Source: Viscum album
Taxonomy: Eukaryota > Streptophyta > Magnoliopsida > Santalales > Viscaceae
Direction: 5' to 3'
Assembly: GCA_963277665.1 (NCBI GenBank)
Contig: OY728122.1
Coordinates: 1,980,228,883 to 1,980,292,882 of the forward strand
DNA: 64,000 nt
This document shows, piece after piece, positions 51,552 to 62,044 of this stretch. The stretch's first letter is position 1. Each line of letters starts with the position of its first letter. A program made the translations under genes and the position numbers. Below the pieces are notes generated by a model that saw only the letters and a program-made list of their open reading frames with translations, was not told the origin of the DNA and ran no database searches.

Positions 51552-52541
51552 ATGGCTGGTAATAGGAGAACTCTGGCTAACAACCGTTGTGAAGATCAGT
51601 GTGATGACTATGCTAATGAGATGCCCAATCCAATGGGAGCGGGAATCGTGAACTTTGTCACGCTTCTCTCTTAGCTAACTCAAGTTTTGAATAGAAACAT
51701 GGGTCAAGAGGAAAGTTCAACCCCCCCCCCCTAAGAAAGAACAAGTCGCTATCAAGAGCTTCATGAGACAAAGGCATCCTACTTTTAGTGGATCATCTGA
51801 TTCCACGATCACTGAACAATGGATCAACTCCATTGAAAAGATCTTCTCCATCCTTCAATGTTCTGAACAAGAGAAAGTTTCTGTTAGTGGTTTATCGTAT
51901 GGAGGGTGAAGCTGATCAATGGTGGATGTTGATCAAAAATGTGTATCCTGAGGAGGAGATCGAGGCTTTGGAATGGAAGGATTTCCAGAAGATTTTTTTT
52001 GATAAATATTTTCCACGCACCCTCCAGCTTAAGATGGAAGGGACTTCCTTTCCCTCAAGCAAAAATATAAGGAATATGTTGTAGCATATAAGGAAAACAT
52101 CACAAGGTTTGCACGATACACTTCCGGATTTTTCATTACCCCAGAATGCAAAGTTGATCACTTATTTAGTGGGCTGAAGCCTAGCCTATGGAAAGAATTT
52201 GCAATCCGTGACTTCAAAAACTATGAGGAAATTGTCTGATGTGCCCTCAAGGTCAAAATGGAGATCGGAGAATCACAGGGGTATCCTGGGGATAAGAAGT
52301 GTAAGGTGGACTTCAATGCTGGTGGTTCGATGGATAAATCCAACAGTGCTAAGAAGATCCAGCATCCCACATGCCAAAAGTGCGGAAAGAAGCACCCTAG
52401 AAATTGCCTTAAGGGGACGAGGAAATGCTTTAGGTGTGGAACAGAAGGGAACCTAGCTGTTAACTGTTAGCAAGAATGACCCGCGACTGTGACAGAGGAG
52501 AGGAACGCTCCATTCAAAACTCAACGCGTTATTCAATGCTA
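51552..52541 (+). pseudogene. Element B gag (second copy)
   Basis: Copy of the gag at 43841-44830. It shares the 11-C run and TAA (51720-51733), the other frameshifts, the Asn in the second zinc box (CFRCGTEGNLAVNC, 52430-52470) and the following TAG and TAA. It adds private changes, such as a TAG for CAG at 51672 (LLS*LTQVL). Shared lesions show that the sequence was already dead when copied. Confidence 0.85.
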
Positions 52542-52655
52542 CAAATGTAAATAACTGGGGAATTTCCAAATCAGTGCCCTAATCCAAGGGTTTTCAGAGG
52601 CAACCAACAAACTCCAAGGCAACAAGGAAGAGCTTTTGCCATCACTTATTCCGAA

Positions 52656-53175
52656 GTGAACCCCGAAAATGAAGTGGTGACTGGTACGCTAGTTATTCAT
52701 TCAAGAATAGCGAAATTACTTTTTGATTCAGGTTCTATGCATTATTTTATATCTCTAATGTTTAGTAGAACAATCCCAACACCACCACAAATCATGGAAG
52801 TGATGATGTCAGCGAGTACATAAAATGGGGATATCATTGCATCCCATGAATATAAGTCCTCCCCTGTTATAATCAGTGGATTGAATTTCCTGGTGAACCT
52901 CGTCATACTCCCTTTGGTATAATTTGATGCAATTATTGGCATGGATTGGCTTTCCTTATATAGAGCCAACATAAATTGTCGGGAGAGGGAAATCACACTC
53001 CTTATGGAGAATCGAACCCCGATTCTTTACAAGTGTAAAGAGGAAGATGAATATCCTTTAGATCCATCATCTCAAGCATGGATATTACTGCCCTATGAGC
53101 ACACATATATGGCTCAGATGATTGAGTCCCCGGAAGAAACCATCCTTGAAGAAATGCCTATTGTGAGGGAATTCA
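52656..53175 (+). pseudogene. Element B protease and linker (second copy, truncated)
   Basis: Copy of 44945-45464, holding protease with LLFDSGSMHYFIS (52719-52757) and the linker up to EEMPIVREF. It stops at the junction with the LTR at 53172; RT and integrase are absent. A private stop replaces GAA by TAA at 52821 within SAST*NGDII. Confidence 0.8.
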
Positions 53176-53540
53176 TCCAACCTCTTCCCTACTATCTCTA
53201 TAATCCTCCCATAGTTCCCCAAGCTCCCAAGAAGCCTCTCACAAGCCTCTCTCTAGCCTTTGGAAGCACACTTCCAATTAAGGGTTTTTCTTTCTTTCTC
53301 ATTTTTGTCGAATTTTCTTCATATTGTTATGACATTTTAATTTCAATTATAAATGCTGGGGTATGGTTTCTCACCTCACCCATAATTCCCTCTTATTGTT
53401 TGAATGATTGGAGACCCCTTTCTCTCTCATTAAATTCCTCCCATGTACACCCATTACTATGCCGAAATTCCAAAAGGAACCTCTCTCTCCTCTTTTACAT
53501 TCAAGAAATACTTTTGTATCATGAATCTAAATTCCATTAA
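52941..53540 (+). other. Chimeric open frame of 199 codons across the pol-LTR junction
   Basis: Starts at an ATG inside the protease end (MDWLSLYRANINCRE), runs about 77 codons to VREF, and continues in the same frame through 120 codons of LTR leader sequence (IQPLPYYLYNPP...). It is the longest open frame in the window, but was created by the duplication junction. No functional claim: it has no promoter of its own, and the LTR-derived part is not protein-coding in the other copies. Confidence 0.5.
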
Positions 53541-54450
53541 AATTGTTTGTACATGTATCTATATGAACCCCTTACTATCCAATTCATTTAAATATGACGA
53601 GACACCCCTTTCTCTCTCATCAACCATTTTTATGAATTCTTATGTCACGACGTTACGCTGCCGAAATTACACCGATTTTCTAAGCCAATTCCATTGTGTA
53701 GTGAATACCATGCCCATTTCTCCATCAAGGGTATTCACCTTTATGCACATTTACTTATTTATTATAAAGTTTCATGTATGAATTATACATTCCATTATAG
53801 TGGAATAAATGATTATGTTTTATGAATCAATGTTTTATGATCCATGTGGCACACTTATGCATGAAATGAAATGTTTAAGAAGGGTGTGCCCTTATAGAAC
53901 TGCAATGCATTGGGTAAAGTATAGTATCATGATACATCATGCGCAATGAGTGTTGACTCGTTCTAATTCATGTTCAAATAGGGTTTACTCGATCTTCATG
54001 TGCAATGATAATTTACTCATTTTCCATGTGTAATGAGCCTTGGATCATGCTAATTCCATGTTAAGTGTTGTTGCCACATTTCCATGTTATTATTATCATG
54101 CTTTATCATGACTTTATGTTCATGTTTCTCTTATGATATATTGATATGCCTATTGTCTAACATGTATTGTAATCCCCATGTTATTCCATGTGTATTCCCT
54201 TACTGGGCTTTATAGCTCACCCTTTTCTTATGCATGTCCCCAGGTTATCCCATGCAATGCTAAGTACGAGGGAATATAGTGGTCATGTAAAGGAAGTTTT
54301 CAATAAAGATGTTGTATTTCATGTTTCAAGTTTTTATGTAATGATCATAAGCCCCAAAGACACTAAACCTCTCGATCTACTCTGTTGTATCAAGTGAATT
54401 TTTAAGTAATAAATCATCTTTAAGTTGTTATAAAATGAAGGGTTGTCATA
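53172..54450 (+). repeat. 3' LTR of element B, displaced right half
   Basis: Homologous to 42051-43327 and 49761-51037 but about a tenth different from both, as expected for the original 3' LTR. It lacks the U3 and TATA box, which remain at 48387-49762. It ends GGGTTGTCA (54448), followed by TA and the target duplication GGTTG. The open runs at 53443-53781 and 54188-54397 are LTR sequence, not genes. Confidence 0.85.
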
Positions 54451-54455
54451 GGTTG
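54451..54455. other. Target-site duplication of element B, right copy (ggttg)
   Basis: Matches 40678-40682; the C LTR continues with GACCATGTACACGG. Confidence 0.8.
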
Positions 54456-54853
54456 GACCATGTACACGGTCAAAACACAGCTAGGGTCTCGGCCACTACA
54501 TGGGACAAAGGTACACGACATGTAAAGGAAGGCTACATGCCATGTAGATTGAAATTTATACTCGGGCACCACACGACATGTACATTTCCTCACACAGGTA
54601 AGGGATACATGGTGTGTCTATAAATACACATTGTGTAGTATGAAACTTCTACATGGTCTTCACACGACATGTACTCGGAGAGCACACAGCCGGTCACTCG
54701 GGTAACTCATATATCGTGTGTACTTAAAGTACACAGTGTGTAGTCTAGAAATTTCCAGAAACTGCCCAGATTTTCTAGACTTCTCAAAAAACCAGTCAAA
54801 AAGCTTAAACAGGGTCAGAATTTGACCCATTTCTAAAAACCTGGGTTCTTACA
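54456..54853 (-). repeat. 5' LTR of element C, outer part
   Basis: 398 bases that complete the C LTR begun at 38394. They align with 35238-35631, including the palindrome cluster (TACACGACATGTA at 54512, CATGCCATGTAGATTG at 54537, ACACGACATGTAC at 54572 and 54663) and the end AAACCTGGGTTCTTACA. Confidence 0.9.
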
Positions 54854-54858
54854 ATATA
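54854..54858. other. Target-site duplication of element C, right copy (atata)
   Basis: ATATA directly after the LTR end TTACA, identical to 32941-32945. The copia sequence resumes after it. Confidence 0.85.
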
Positions 54859-56366
54859 GACGCAAAATGAATGTTACATAGATTTGATTAAGCTGTCTCA
54901 ACTAGTTTTAAGACACCATAGGATACTGTTCCACCCACCATTACCTCTTCACCCTTTCCTACATCTACCATTTCATCTGTATCTATTGATTTTGTCTCTA
55001 GTGCTGACTTAAAATCCATTAGGTAAAGGATTCTCTCTATGTTTGGTATGATTATGAGAAATCAAGCTCTAATTTTCACAAGTATTATTGATTGAGGTTC
55101 TTGATATTTGATTTAGTTTCTAACAGATCACATCTAACCAAAGATGATACATCCAATTCAAGATATATAGATAATGTACCAGATTTTATAATATGAGATA
55201 AAGACTAAATTCTATAGTGGAAGAGATGAGATATTTTTTATTGATTATATGGATTCTTTATTATATAATGGGAAGAACATTTATTAAATAGATTCTACAT
55301 AGAGTTATAAACCTCCTTCATTGATTGTTGCGTTGATGATATATGTGGTTAGATAATTGATTCGAGTTGTTTTAGGTGATGTTCTAGATATTCCTAAGAA
55401 GAATTTGAAACAGATCTGTCATAGCAGTGATTATGTATATATGATGGTTAGAGAATGTATGAATGATATAAATGCTGATTGATAGATAATAAAAAGGATA
55501 TAAATTATTCTTTATCTCATATTTATACTAATCATGATCCCAACTCTAATTTAATGTTTCTTGATGAGAACCCTAAGAAAAAATTCTAGTCACTTATCAT
55601 ATCACTCCTGCATCCTTTGATCCATATTTTTTCATCGCTGGTGTTACCCTTAGATCTCAATGCACCATTATCTATGTGTTTCCATATTTTTAGTTTTAAT
55701 CCCATAGAAGTGATTCAGCATTTCATACACATTATTACTAGAGTGACTCTTTCTCTACATACTATCCCTATATTCATACATATAGTTACCTCTTATTCTA
55801 CCACTATACCCTCTGCCTATACCAATAGTAATGGAAAGGCATATGTTGCTCCTTCTAATCAACATGATAATTGAAGAAATTTCTCATTAAGTTTTTTATG
55901 GGGATTTTTTATATCTTTTTATTTTGTTTTATATGGTTTTCTATGTACTTAAATTACCTTATCAATCGAAATTTTATTTTTAATTATTTTATATTTCCTT
56001 GAATTTTCTGCTTTATTTCTTTTTTTGTTAATCCCAAAAATGGGTGAATGAATTTGGATATGGAATTTATAATATTGAATCTTATCATTATTTTTATAGT
56101 GCTATTATATTTTTAATACCATTGTTATCTTTTGATAGAATAATTCCTATTGTTTTTGATACTAAACCATTGATACCATATTTATTTAGTTTATCTTATT
56201 GTGAACTTAATTATTATCTACCTACACAACTTTTTTCTATATAATGTATTTGATACCATACGTATTTCAATTTCTTCCTTTGATACCATCTTATTATGAT
56301 TCTATCCATATTTATTTAATATCTTTGATTCCATCATTATAAGATGCCATGATTTGTGATCATCAC
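54859..56366 (+). pseudogene. Copia post-pol (env-like) region, right part, decayed
   Basis: Continuation of 30882-32945 after removal of element C. One frame near 55320-55470 reads PPSLIVALMIYVVR, then LIRVVLGDVLDIPKKN, which resembles the later part of the plant-specific domain found after pol in SIRE-type elements (hydrophobic stretch, then a V.L..E motif). The stretch 55617-55874 stays open for 85 codons and ends NSNGKAYVAPSNQHDN, but I recognise no domain. From 55875 to 56366 the sequence is AT-rich with a further open run at 56044-56244 of unknown meaning. Confidence 0.4.
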
Positions 56367-56378
56367 AAAGGGTGAGAT
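56367..56378 (+). other. Polypurine tract of copia element
   Basis: AAAGGGTGAGAT stands directly before TGTTCTCACCC, the LTR start. The AAGGG.GAGATTGTT pattern is typical of SIRE-type copia elements. Confidence 0.7.
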
Positions 56379-58109
56379 TGTTCTCACCCTTTTTTTAAAT
56401 GTTCATAAACACATGTATATTTTGTTATTAATGAGTTTTATGTATTATGATAGTTTTTTAGGATAATATTTAGTTTGGGGAAATATTGTCTAAGTGTTGG
56501 AAAGACCCACTATCAGACTCTACATTGCCATAAATTACATATTGTTTAGGATGATTCACCATCTAGAAATGCTCACTGTTAGAATGGAATTTTGTAAGAG
56601 TATTGGAATGTCCCGCTATTAGAGACAATTCATGGTCAGAATGGAATTTTGAAAACTTATTGGAATGACCTGATGCCAGAGATGAGTCACTATCATGATA
56701 ATTTTTTTCTATCTATGGAAAGGGCCTACTACATGAAAGAAGTCTTCATTAAGGATGAATAATCGTTAGAAATTACCTACCTTCAGGATGTTTATAAAAG
56801 TGTTGAAATCTCTTACCTTAATTCTTGAATCACCATTATCCTAAATCACTACCATATTATGTAACCACTAAACTTGAATCATAGTTTTCCCATCACCAAA
56901 TTACTCACCATCACTATTTATACTAAATTTAAACTAAATATTTTCTAATAGCTATATTTTCTAATTTAATTCTATGAATTATGTTAATGATTTTTTTAAA
57001 CTATTAAATACATGCATTAATGTTTTTTTATCATTTAGTATATGGAGAAGAGGAGCTATATGATTTTTTATCAAATAGATACTCCTACATACTATTGTGA
57101 TGTTATGAAATAGACTCCCTCATGCACACATAGACACACATGCTATGATTGGAACTATATTGAAGGAACCCAAAGAGTATAGAGAAGTGTGAGACTTGTT
57201 GAAGATAATTACATAGTGTATATTTCCTATGAATGAATGTGTAATAATGGAGCATAATTAACATTTATATCCCTTCATACATACTAAACAAGAGAGACTC
57301 TGACACTCTATTTTACTGCAATTTTCAAAAACTCGACTTGAGATCCAATCCAATGTATATATGAGGAGTCTCGATCATTAGAACACAATATACAAAGAAA
57401 AACCATCCTTTATTTATCGTTTCACTTACTATTTCATTTTTTTTGTTTTTCATTTTGAGTTATGTGTGGATTAACATATTTTTTAAACTCACACTGACTC
57501 CTATTATATAACTGAAAGATACTCGATATCTTCTAAACTACCTCATTATATTTAATTTATAACGGGTTCTATGATGAGGTCCCAACGTGTCATGTGGTTA
57601 ATTTATTCCCATTGGTACAATGGAAGATGTCAATGCATGGAATGGACAACAGTTAACTATTTTTTATACCTGATATAGGTTACAGATAAATATTATTTTA
57701 TACAATACTCTTGGAAGAAGGTTATTTTCAGGTGGAGGGGACTTGGTATTACATTGAAACTAAACCACTTTTATTTATTCAAATTTGTGTTTTTTTTTGA
57801 TTTATTTTGAAGCATTAAAATGATTTTTTTAAACTAAAAAAAACTACTACTTAGATAGTCAACATTAATAAGTTTTTATATATTATTTTGATTAAATAAT
57901 TTGATATAAAAATTTAAAATATGTTTCATATAATTTTAACTAAGACTTAATCACTCAATAATAAATATTTTAAAATATCATAACATATATCAATCTTCTA
58001 TTTTGATTAACTATGATTCTTTAATTTTATGGAAGATTTTATTCAGTATTGTTTTTGATTGGGTAATCAATTCACGACCACCTATTTAGATACTCACTCA
58101 GACCCAATG
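56379..58109 (+). repeat. 3' LTR of copia element
   Basis: About 1.73 kb, aligning with 24070-25818 from TGTTCTCACCC to the stretch TCAATTCACGACCACCTATTTAGATACTCACTCAG. The exact last base is uncertain (58096-58110) because the ends have decayed. Confidence 0.75.
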
Positions 58110-58228
58110 TTTAGGTAAATAAACATGGTAATCATTAAATTCTATATCATTTTAACATAACCATAAGTTAAAATATTTCAAGGGAAACTTATTAAAATTT
58201 TTCTAATATATAAAGTTACCTAAACCTT
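58110..58228 (-). other. Element G leader, displaced by the copia insertion
   Basis: About 120 bases between the copia right end and the G primer-binding site. With 24069 it would form the start of G's internal region. No coding signal seen. Confidence 0.5.
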
Positions 58229-58241
58229 TCCTTTAATACCA
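58229..58241 (-). other. Primer-binding site, tRNA-iMet type (element G)
   Basis: The - strand reads TGGTATTAAAGGA two bases from the LTR end (GGGACTTATA). It is a decayed form of TGGTATCAGAGCC, and proves that the LTR at 58244-62044 is the 5' LTR of a - strand element. Confidence 0.7.
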
Positions 58242-58243
58242 AC

Positions 58244-61200
58244 TATAAGTCCCAATCTTAAACATTAAATTATATTGATAATTAGTCAAGAAGTTTCTTC
58301 CACATTGAGAATATTTTTAGTTTTGGAGTTTTAGGGAACGTGTTCATGACTCATTCATTAAAAAACAAATAATAAAATGTGGAAACTTCCATATATTATC
58401 ATAATTTTCCCCATATAAAATATTTAAAACAAAACATGATTTTTTACAAGAAATATATTGATTACTTCAATTATTATTTTATCATTTACCTTACAAATAT
58501 AGTGAAAAAAATTAATAATGGGGACTGAGAACAAAAATATCACCAATGTATATAAAAAGAAGAGAAACCATTAGTTTAGTAGAAACATTAAAAACCATAT
58601 AACGTTTAACTTTATGTTAAAATTTTACTGATCATATGAAATAATAAAATTTAAATTATAAAACACTAATATTTTTTAGTCAAATAAAACCATTATAATC
58701 CATATAAAGAATCTAAAATCCAATTTAGGAGTTAAAGAACATCATATTTATAAAATCCAATCAAACCCATTTTTTATTAGAATAACTATATGAACAAAAT
58801 CCTATAAAATAATTGACCAATGAATTGGATAACTATTTAGGAAAAAATATCATATATGATATAATGGGATCAAACAAAATGATCTAGGACTTCCCATAAT
58901 ATAAACTAAGACATGCTCACTCAGTACTATCTAAGCCACCCAATAGTATAAGCTCTAATGACCTCACACGACACTATTTGAGCCTCCACATCATATAATC
59001 TTTAATGGTCTCTACCATAAATCCCTTATAACCCCCATTTCTAATGTATAAATGACATGTACTATATCTTGAAAAAAACACTTTTCCTTCCACTTCTGAA
59101 AAACACTTTAAAACTCTTAAACAGATCACTTTTGGATATCATAATTCCCTTTTTTATTAATACACATTATCCAAAACAAAATAATTTTTTTTGAAAAACA
59201 ATTTTTAATATAAAGATACACAAAAAAGGGGAAAATGGGTTTTTAATAAATCATTAAATATTTAAATAAAATCTAGAAATCAAATAATGGTTATGGGGGT
59301 GTAAAATTCATTTTCTCTTTGTACGTTAAAAATAGAACATTCCTTTTTTTTGTATGTCAAAACATTCGGTATAAAACATATAAATGGATTCCTTTTAGAA
59401 AAAAAATTTAGAAAAATATAAATTAAAAATATTTTACACCCACATAAGAACTTTAATAATATCATTTTAAGGTAATGTACACAGAAAAGGAATAGTTGTA
59501 AGGAAAACATTAAAGGAGATTGTTTTTGAAAGAAAACTTACTTATCACTTGGGAAACACTTGAATCATAAACCCCATTAAATAATTGCATTATAAATAAC
59601 ATTAAATATAAATTGAATAGATAATTTAATTATATATCATGTAAAGGTAGATGTATAAAGATTTTATAAAATATTATATGTGCATAACATCAATATATGC
59701 ATGATGAAAGGAAATTGTGACGAAGTCCCTTACATTTGAGACAGACTTTTGATGGGTGTCTTTATCTTGATGGTTATTATAGTTATGTTGATTATTAAAT
59801 TTCATGATACATTTTTTTAATTATATTATTAATGTTATTTCACAAATTAACATGTTTTATACATTTATAAATTCAACTATGTTGAATTCATATGTTTTGA
59901 TCATATTCCGTATATATATAAAAAACGACCGTGTTAGGTTGAGAATGGTAAAATTGGTCACTATATAAGAATATAAATAATATAATAAGGAAATAATTAA
60001 CATATTTATACATAAATTAAACTTATAAAATAATTAATTAATGATGGTTATGAATAATTAACTAACGTTATGATCACAATGATGTTAGGTTGTATATCTG
60101 TATGGGAAACGTTTCCATTTTCAATGATCATTATGGAAAGAATGTAAGTAATATTTTATCTTTATAGAATGATAAATATATATTAAATACCAAATTAAAT
60201 AATTCTAAATACTAACATATATAATTAAAGTGATTTTGTGGTGAATGAAATGAATCACGTCTCTTCGAGGATGCGGTAGTACACATATCATTGAACGAAG
60301 TTATCATATTTTTTCATGAGTGAAAATGTAAAAATAAAACAGTATATCATATTTCTAGAATTATTAATATGTAAATAATGTAATAATAATTTTCATTTAT
60401 ATAAAATATATTTATTATCCTTACCCTTATTACTTTTCATATCAACCATTACTAAGAAATGAATCACATCACTTTGTGAGGTGATCATCTGTTGTGCACA
60501 CAAGTGAAATTATCTTATCAATTACATAATGTAAATAAAAAAATATATTTTATGTAATGAATAATTAGTAATAAATATTTTATAAAAATCATATATAAAA
60601 TTTTTATATATCATCATACCCAACCATGATAGGTGTTAATGAAAATACGAATGACATCGTTTTGTGTGCATGTAATCTACAGTACTAAAGAATGACGATT
60701 TCATAACCCATTTGACGAAAGTGTGTGTGGTCGTAGTTCAAAACAATAAAATTAAAACAAATTAGTAAAAGGAATATAATTATTTTATTATATCATTCTG
60801 TAATACAAATAATTTAATGTGGTAGTGAATGAAATAAAAAAAATGTTTGTCGATGATGGTTACCTCTTTTACGGGTATCTCTTTTTGGTATGCAACAAAA
60901 GTCATCCTTGGATGGATTTAGGCCCAAAATATGGATTATAGGATAATAATAAGGAATTATAAAAGATAATATGCCATTTATTTTCTGAACTAAATGGTTT
61001 TTAATGTTTTAATATAGGATCATAGTGGGTGAACCTTTATTAGTGGGGTGAGTGACACACTTGTATTTTTTTGAAATAGTGTGTTTGACCCACATTGTTT
61101 CATTTGATCAGGACCCAATAATGATATATTATAGATAATAGAATGGATAAGGTCAAAATATGTCCATATTTTTGTTTTTTGTAATTTTTTGGGTCATTTT

Positions 61201-62044
61201 TACGATTAACATTCATTGATTAACCACTAAGTAATCTCAATTTTACCCTAAGTGGTATAATTACTATTAACAGTTTTCAATAATAGTTATGGTAAAAAAA
61301 TTTGTATACCTTATTAGAAATTATAAATTTTTCTTATTCCTAATAAGGAATTCATTTATCTATATTTTATTAACCTAAATGTGTGAATATAATTTAATAT
61401 TAATCCCACAGATGTGGCGAGGCAACGAGTTTTTAAGAAGAGTATTTTTAAAAAAAATGGTGATTCTATATGAACTCTATGACTAATAATAATTATTTTT
61501 TGAATTTAAATTTATATTTAATGAAATATAATTTATAAATATAATTTTATAAAATTATCATGTTGTGTTAGTATAATTAATTTAAAAGGTCTAACATTGT
61601 GTGCATTTTAAAACATTTTTTTAGAAAAACCCATTTTTTGACCCTTAAACTAACTTATATAAAAAACCAATAAAAAGTATATTTAAAATTAATTCAGTGG
61701 ATAAATTATAACTAAATAATACTTTGGTTAATTATAATAATATACTATATATATATACACACTTTTAAATTACTTCATTTATTAAAATGAAATTTCTTTT
61801 TACAAAAATATTTATTTTTCACTATTTACTGTATAATCAATATTTTCCAAAAAATTCCACAATTTCACACAATGTAAAGTTTTATATAGTGATTTATAAT
61901 ATGATAAAAATTTTATTAAATTAAAATTATACAATTTATAAATAATTATTTTAAATAATACCATATAAAAAAGTGTTTAATTTAAACATTTTTTTGATTA
62001 TAAAAAAACACTCCCTATAATATGAACATGATGTGATGTTGCCA
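58244..62044 (-). repeat. 5' LTR of element G (- strand)
   Basis: 3.80 kb, homologous to 15719-19560. Landmarks are TATAAGTCCCAATCTTAAAC at 58244, GGAAACACTTGAATCATAA near 59557, TCAATGATCATTATGGAAAG near 60120, GATTTCATAACCCATTTGA near 60695, and CCCACAGATGTGGCGAGGCAA near 61407. The end at about 62044 (GATGTTGCCA) matches TGTTGTTACA of the other LTR. Three sub-repeats lie at 60255-60710. The - strand open run at 59280-59510 has no counterpart in the other LTR. Confidence 0.78.
60255..60710. repeat. Three sub-repeats in the 5' LTR of G
   Basis: Blocks begin near 60255, 60466 and 60648 with the same shared words as 17724-18190 (AATCACATCACTTTGTGAGG, GTGCACACAAGTGA, AATGACGATTTCATAAC). Confidence 0.5.

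Larger units (their letters stand above)
49761..53175 (+). repeat. 3.4-kb duplicated tract of element B inside its 3' LTR
   Basis: Nearly identical to 42051-45464: I count about two dozen substitutions and one extra A (the A-run near 51390) by eye. The copy runs from the right half of the LTR through leader and gag to the protease-RT linker. The left junction is in register with the LTR. The right junction joins GGGAATTCA of pol to TTCATCCAACC of the LTR, sharing TTCA (53172-53175). The LTR resumes at exactly the position where it was left. Confidence 0.88.
40683..54450 (+). mobile_element. Element B: Tekay-like Ty3/gypsy chromovirus with an internal duplication
   Basis: 5' LTR 40683-43327, primer-binding site, gag 43841-44830, pol 44940-48350, polypurine tract, then the 3' LTR. 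The 3' LTR is split: left half 48387-49762, right half 53172-54448, total about 2652 bases against 2645 for the 5' LTR. Between the halves sits a near-identical copy of 42051-45464. Integrase follows RT and a chromodomain-like tail ends the polyprotein, as in Tekay/Del. It is inserted in the 5' LTR of C with target duplication ggttg. The last two bases (TA, 54449-54450) before the duplication are unexplained. Confidence 0.85.
32946..54853 (-). mobile_element. Element C: non-autonomous, gag-only Ty3/gypsy element on the - strand
   Basis: In - orientation the 5' LTR runs 54853-54456 then 40682-38394 (split by element B), followed by primer-binding site 38390, gag, polypurine tract 35645-35632, and 3' LTR 35631-32946. 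The LTRs are 2686 and 2687 bp by these boundaries, which strongly supports the reconstruction. The internal region is only 2762 bp and contains gag but no protease, RT or integrase. Element length without the B insert is about 8.1 kb. It is visibly richer in G and C than the copia host sequence around it. A perfect 5-bp target duplication (atata) flanks it. Confidence 0.9.
24070..58109 (+). mobile_element. SIRE/Maximus-like Ty1/copia retrotransposon, split by element C
   Basis: 5' LTR 24070-25818, gag-pol 26030-30620, minisatellite 30666-30881, long post-pol region 30882-32945 continuing at 54859-56366, polypurine tract, 3' LTR 56379-58109. Without the 21.9-kb insert and one copy of its target duplication the element is about 12.1 kb. 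Integrase precedes RT, which defines Ty1/copia. A long region after pol and a polypurine tract of the form AAAGGGTGAGATTGTT point to the SIRE/Maximus clade. It sits in the leader/gag of G. The target duplication is not clear: the left flank is TTTTA and the right flank TTTAG. Confidence 0.8.
15719..62044 (-). mobile_element. Element G: Ty3/gypsy retrotransposon on the - strand, split by a copia insertion
   Basis: In - orientation: 5' LTR 62044-58244, primer-binding site 58241-58229, leader, then a 34-kb interruption (copia and its nested elements, 58109-24070), then gag, protease, RT, integrase (24069-19577), polypurine tract, and 3' LTR 19560-15719. The two LTRs are 3.84 and 3.80 kb by my boundaries. 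They are homologous end to end, for example AATATTAATCCCACAGATGTGGCGAG at 61400 against the same at 18880, and GATTTCATAACCCATTTGA at 60695 against 18172. Without the insert the element would be about 12.3 kb. No target duplication is recognisable at the outer ends, so it is old. Confidence 0.8.

Noticed and set aside
48387..54448. A second independent insertion of a B-family element next to the first
   Set aside because: No target duplication or LTR end at the supposed border, the second unit lacks most of pol, the middle LTR is chimeric, and the lesions in gag are shared. A duplication explains the pattern better.
24065..58114. Target duplication of the copia element (TTTTA and TTTAG)
   Set aside because: One base differs, the right end of the LTR is uncertain by over ten bases, and the local sequence is T-rich, so the match may be chance.
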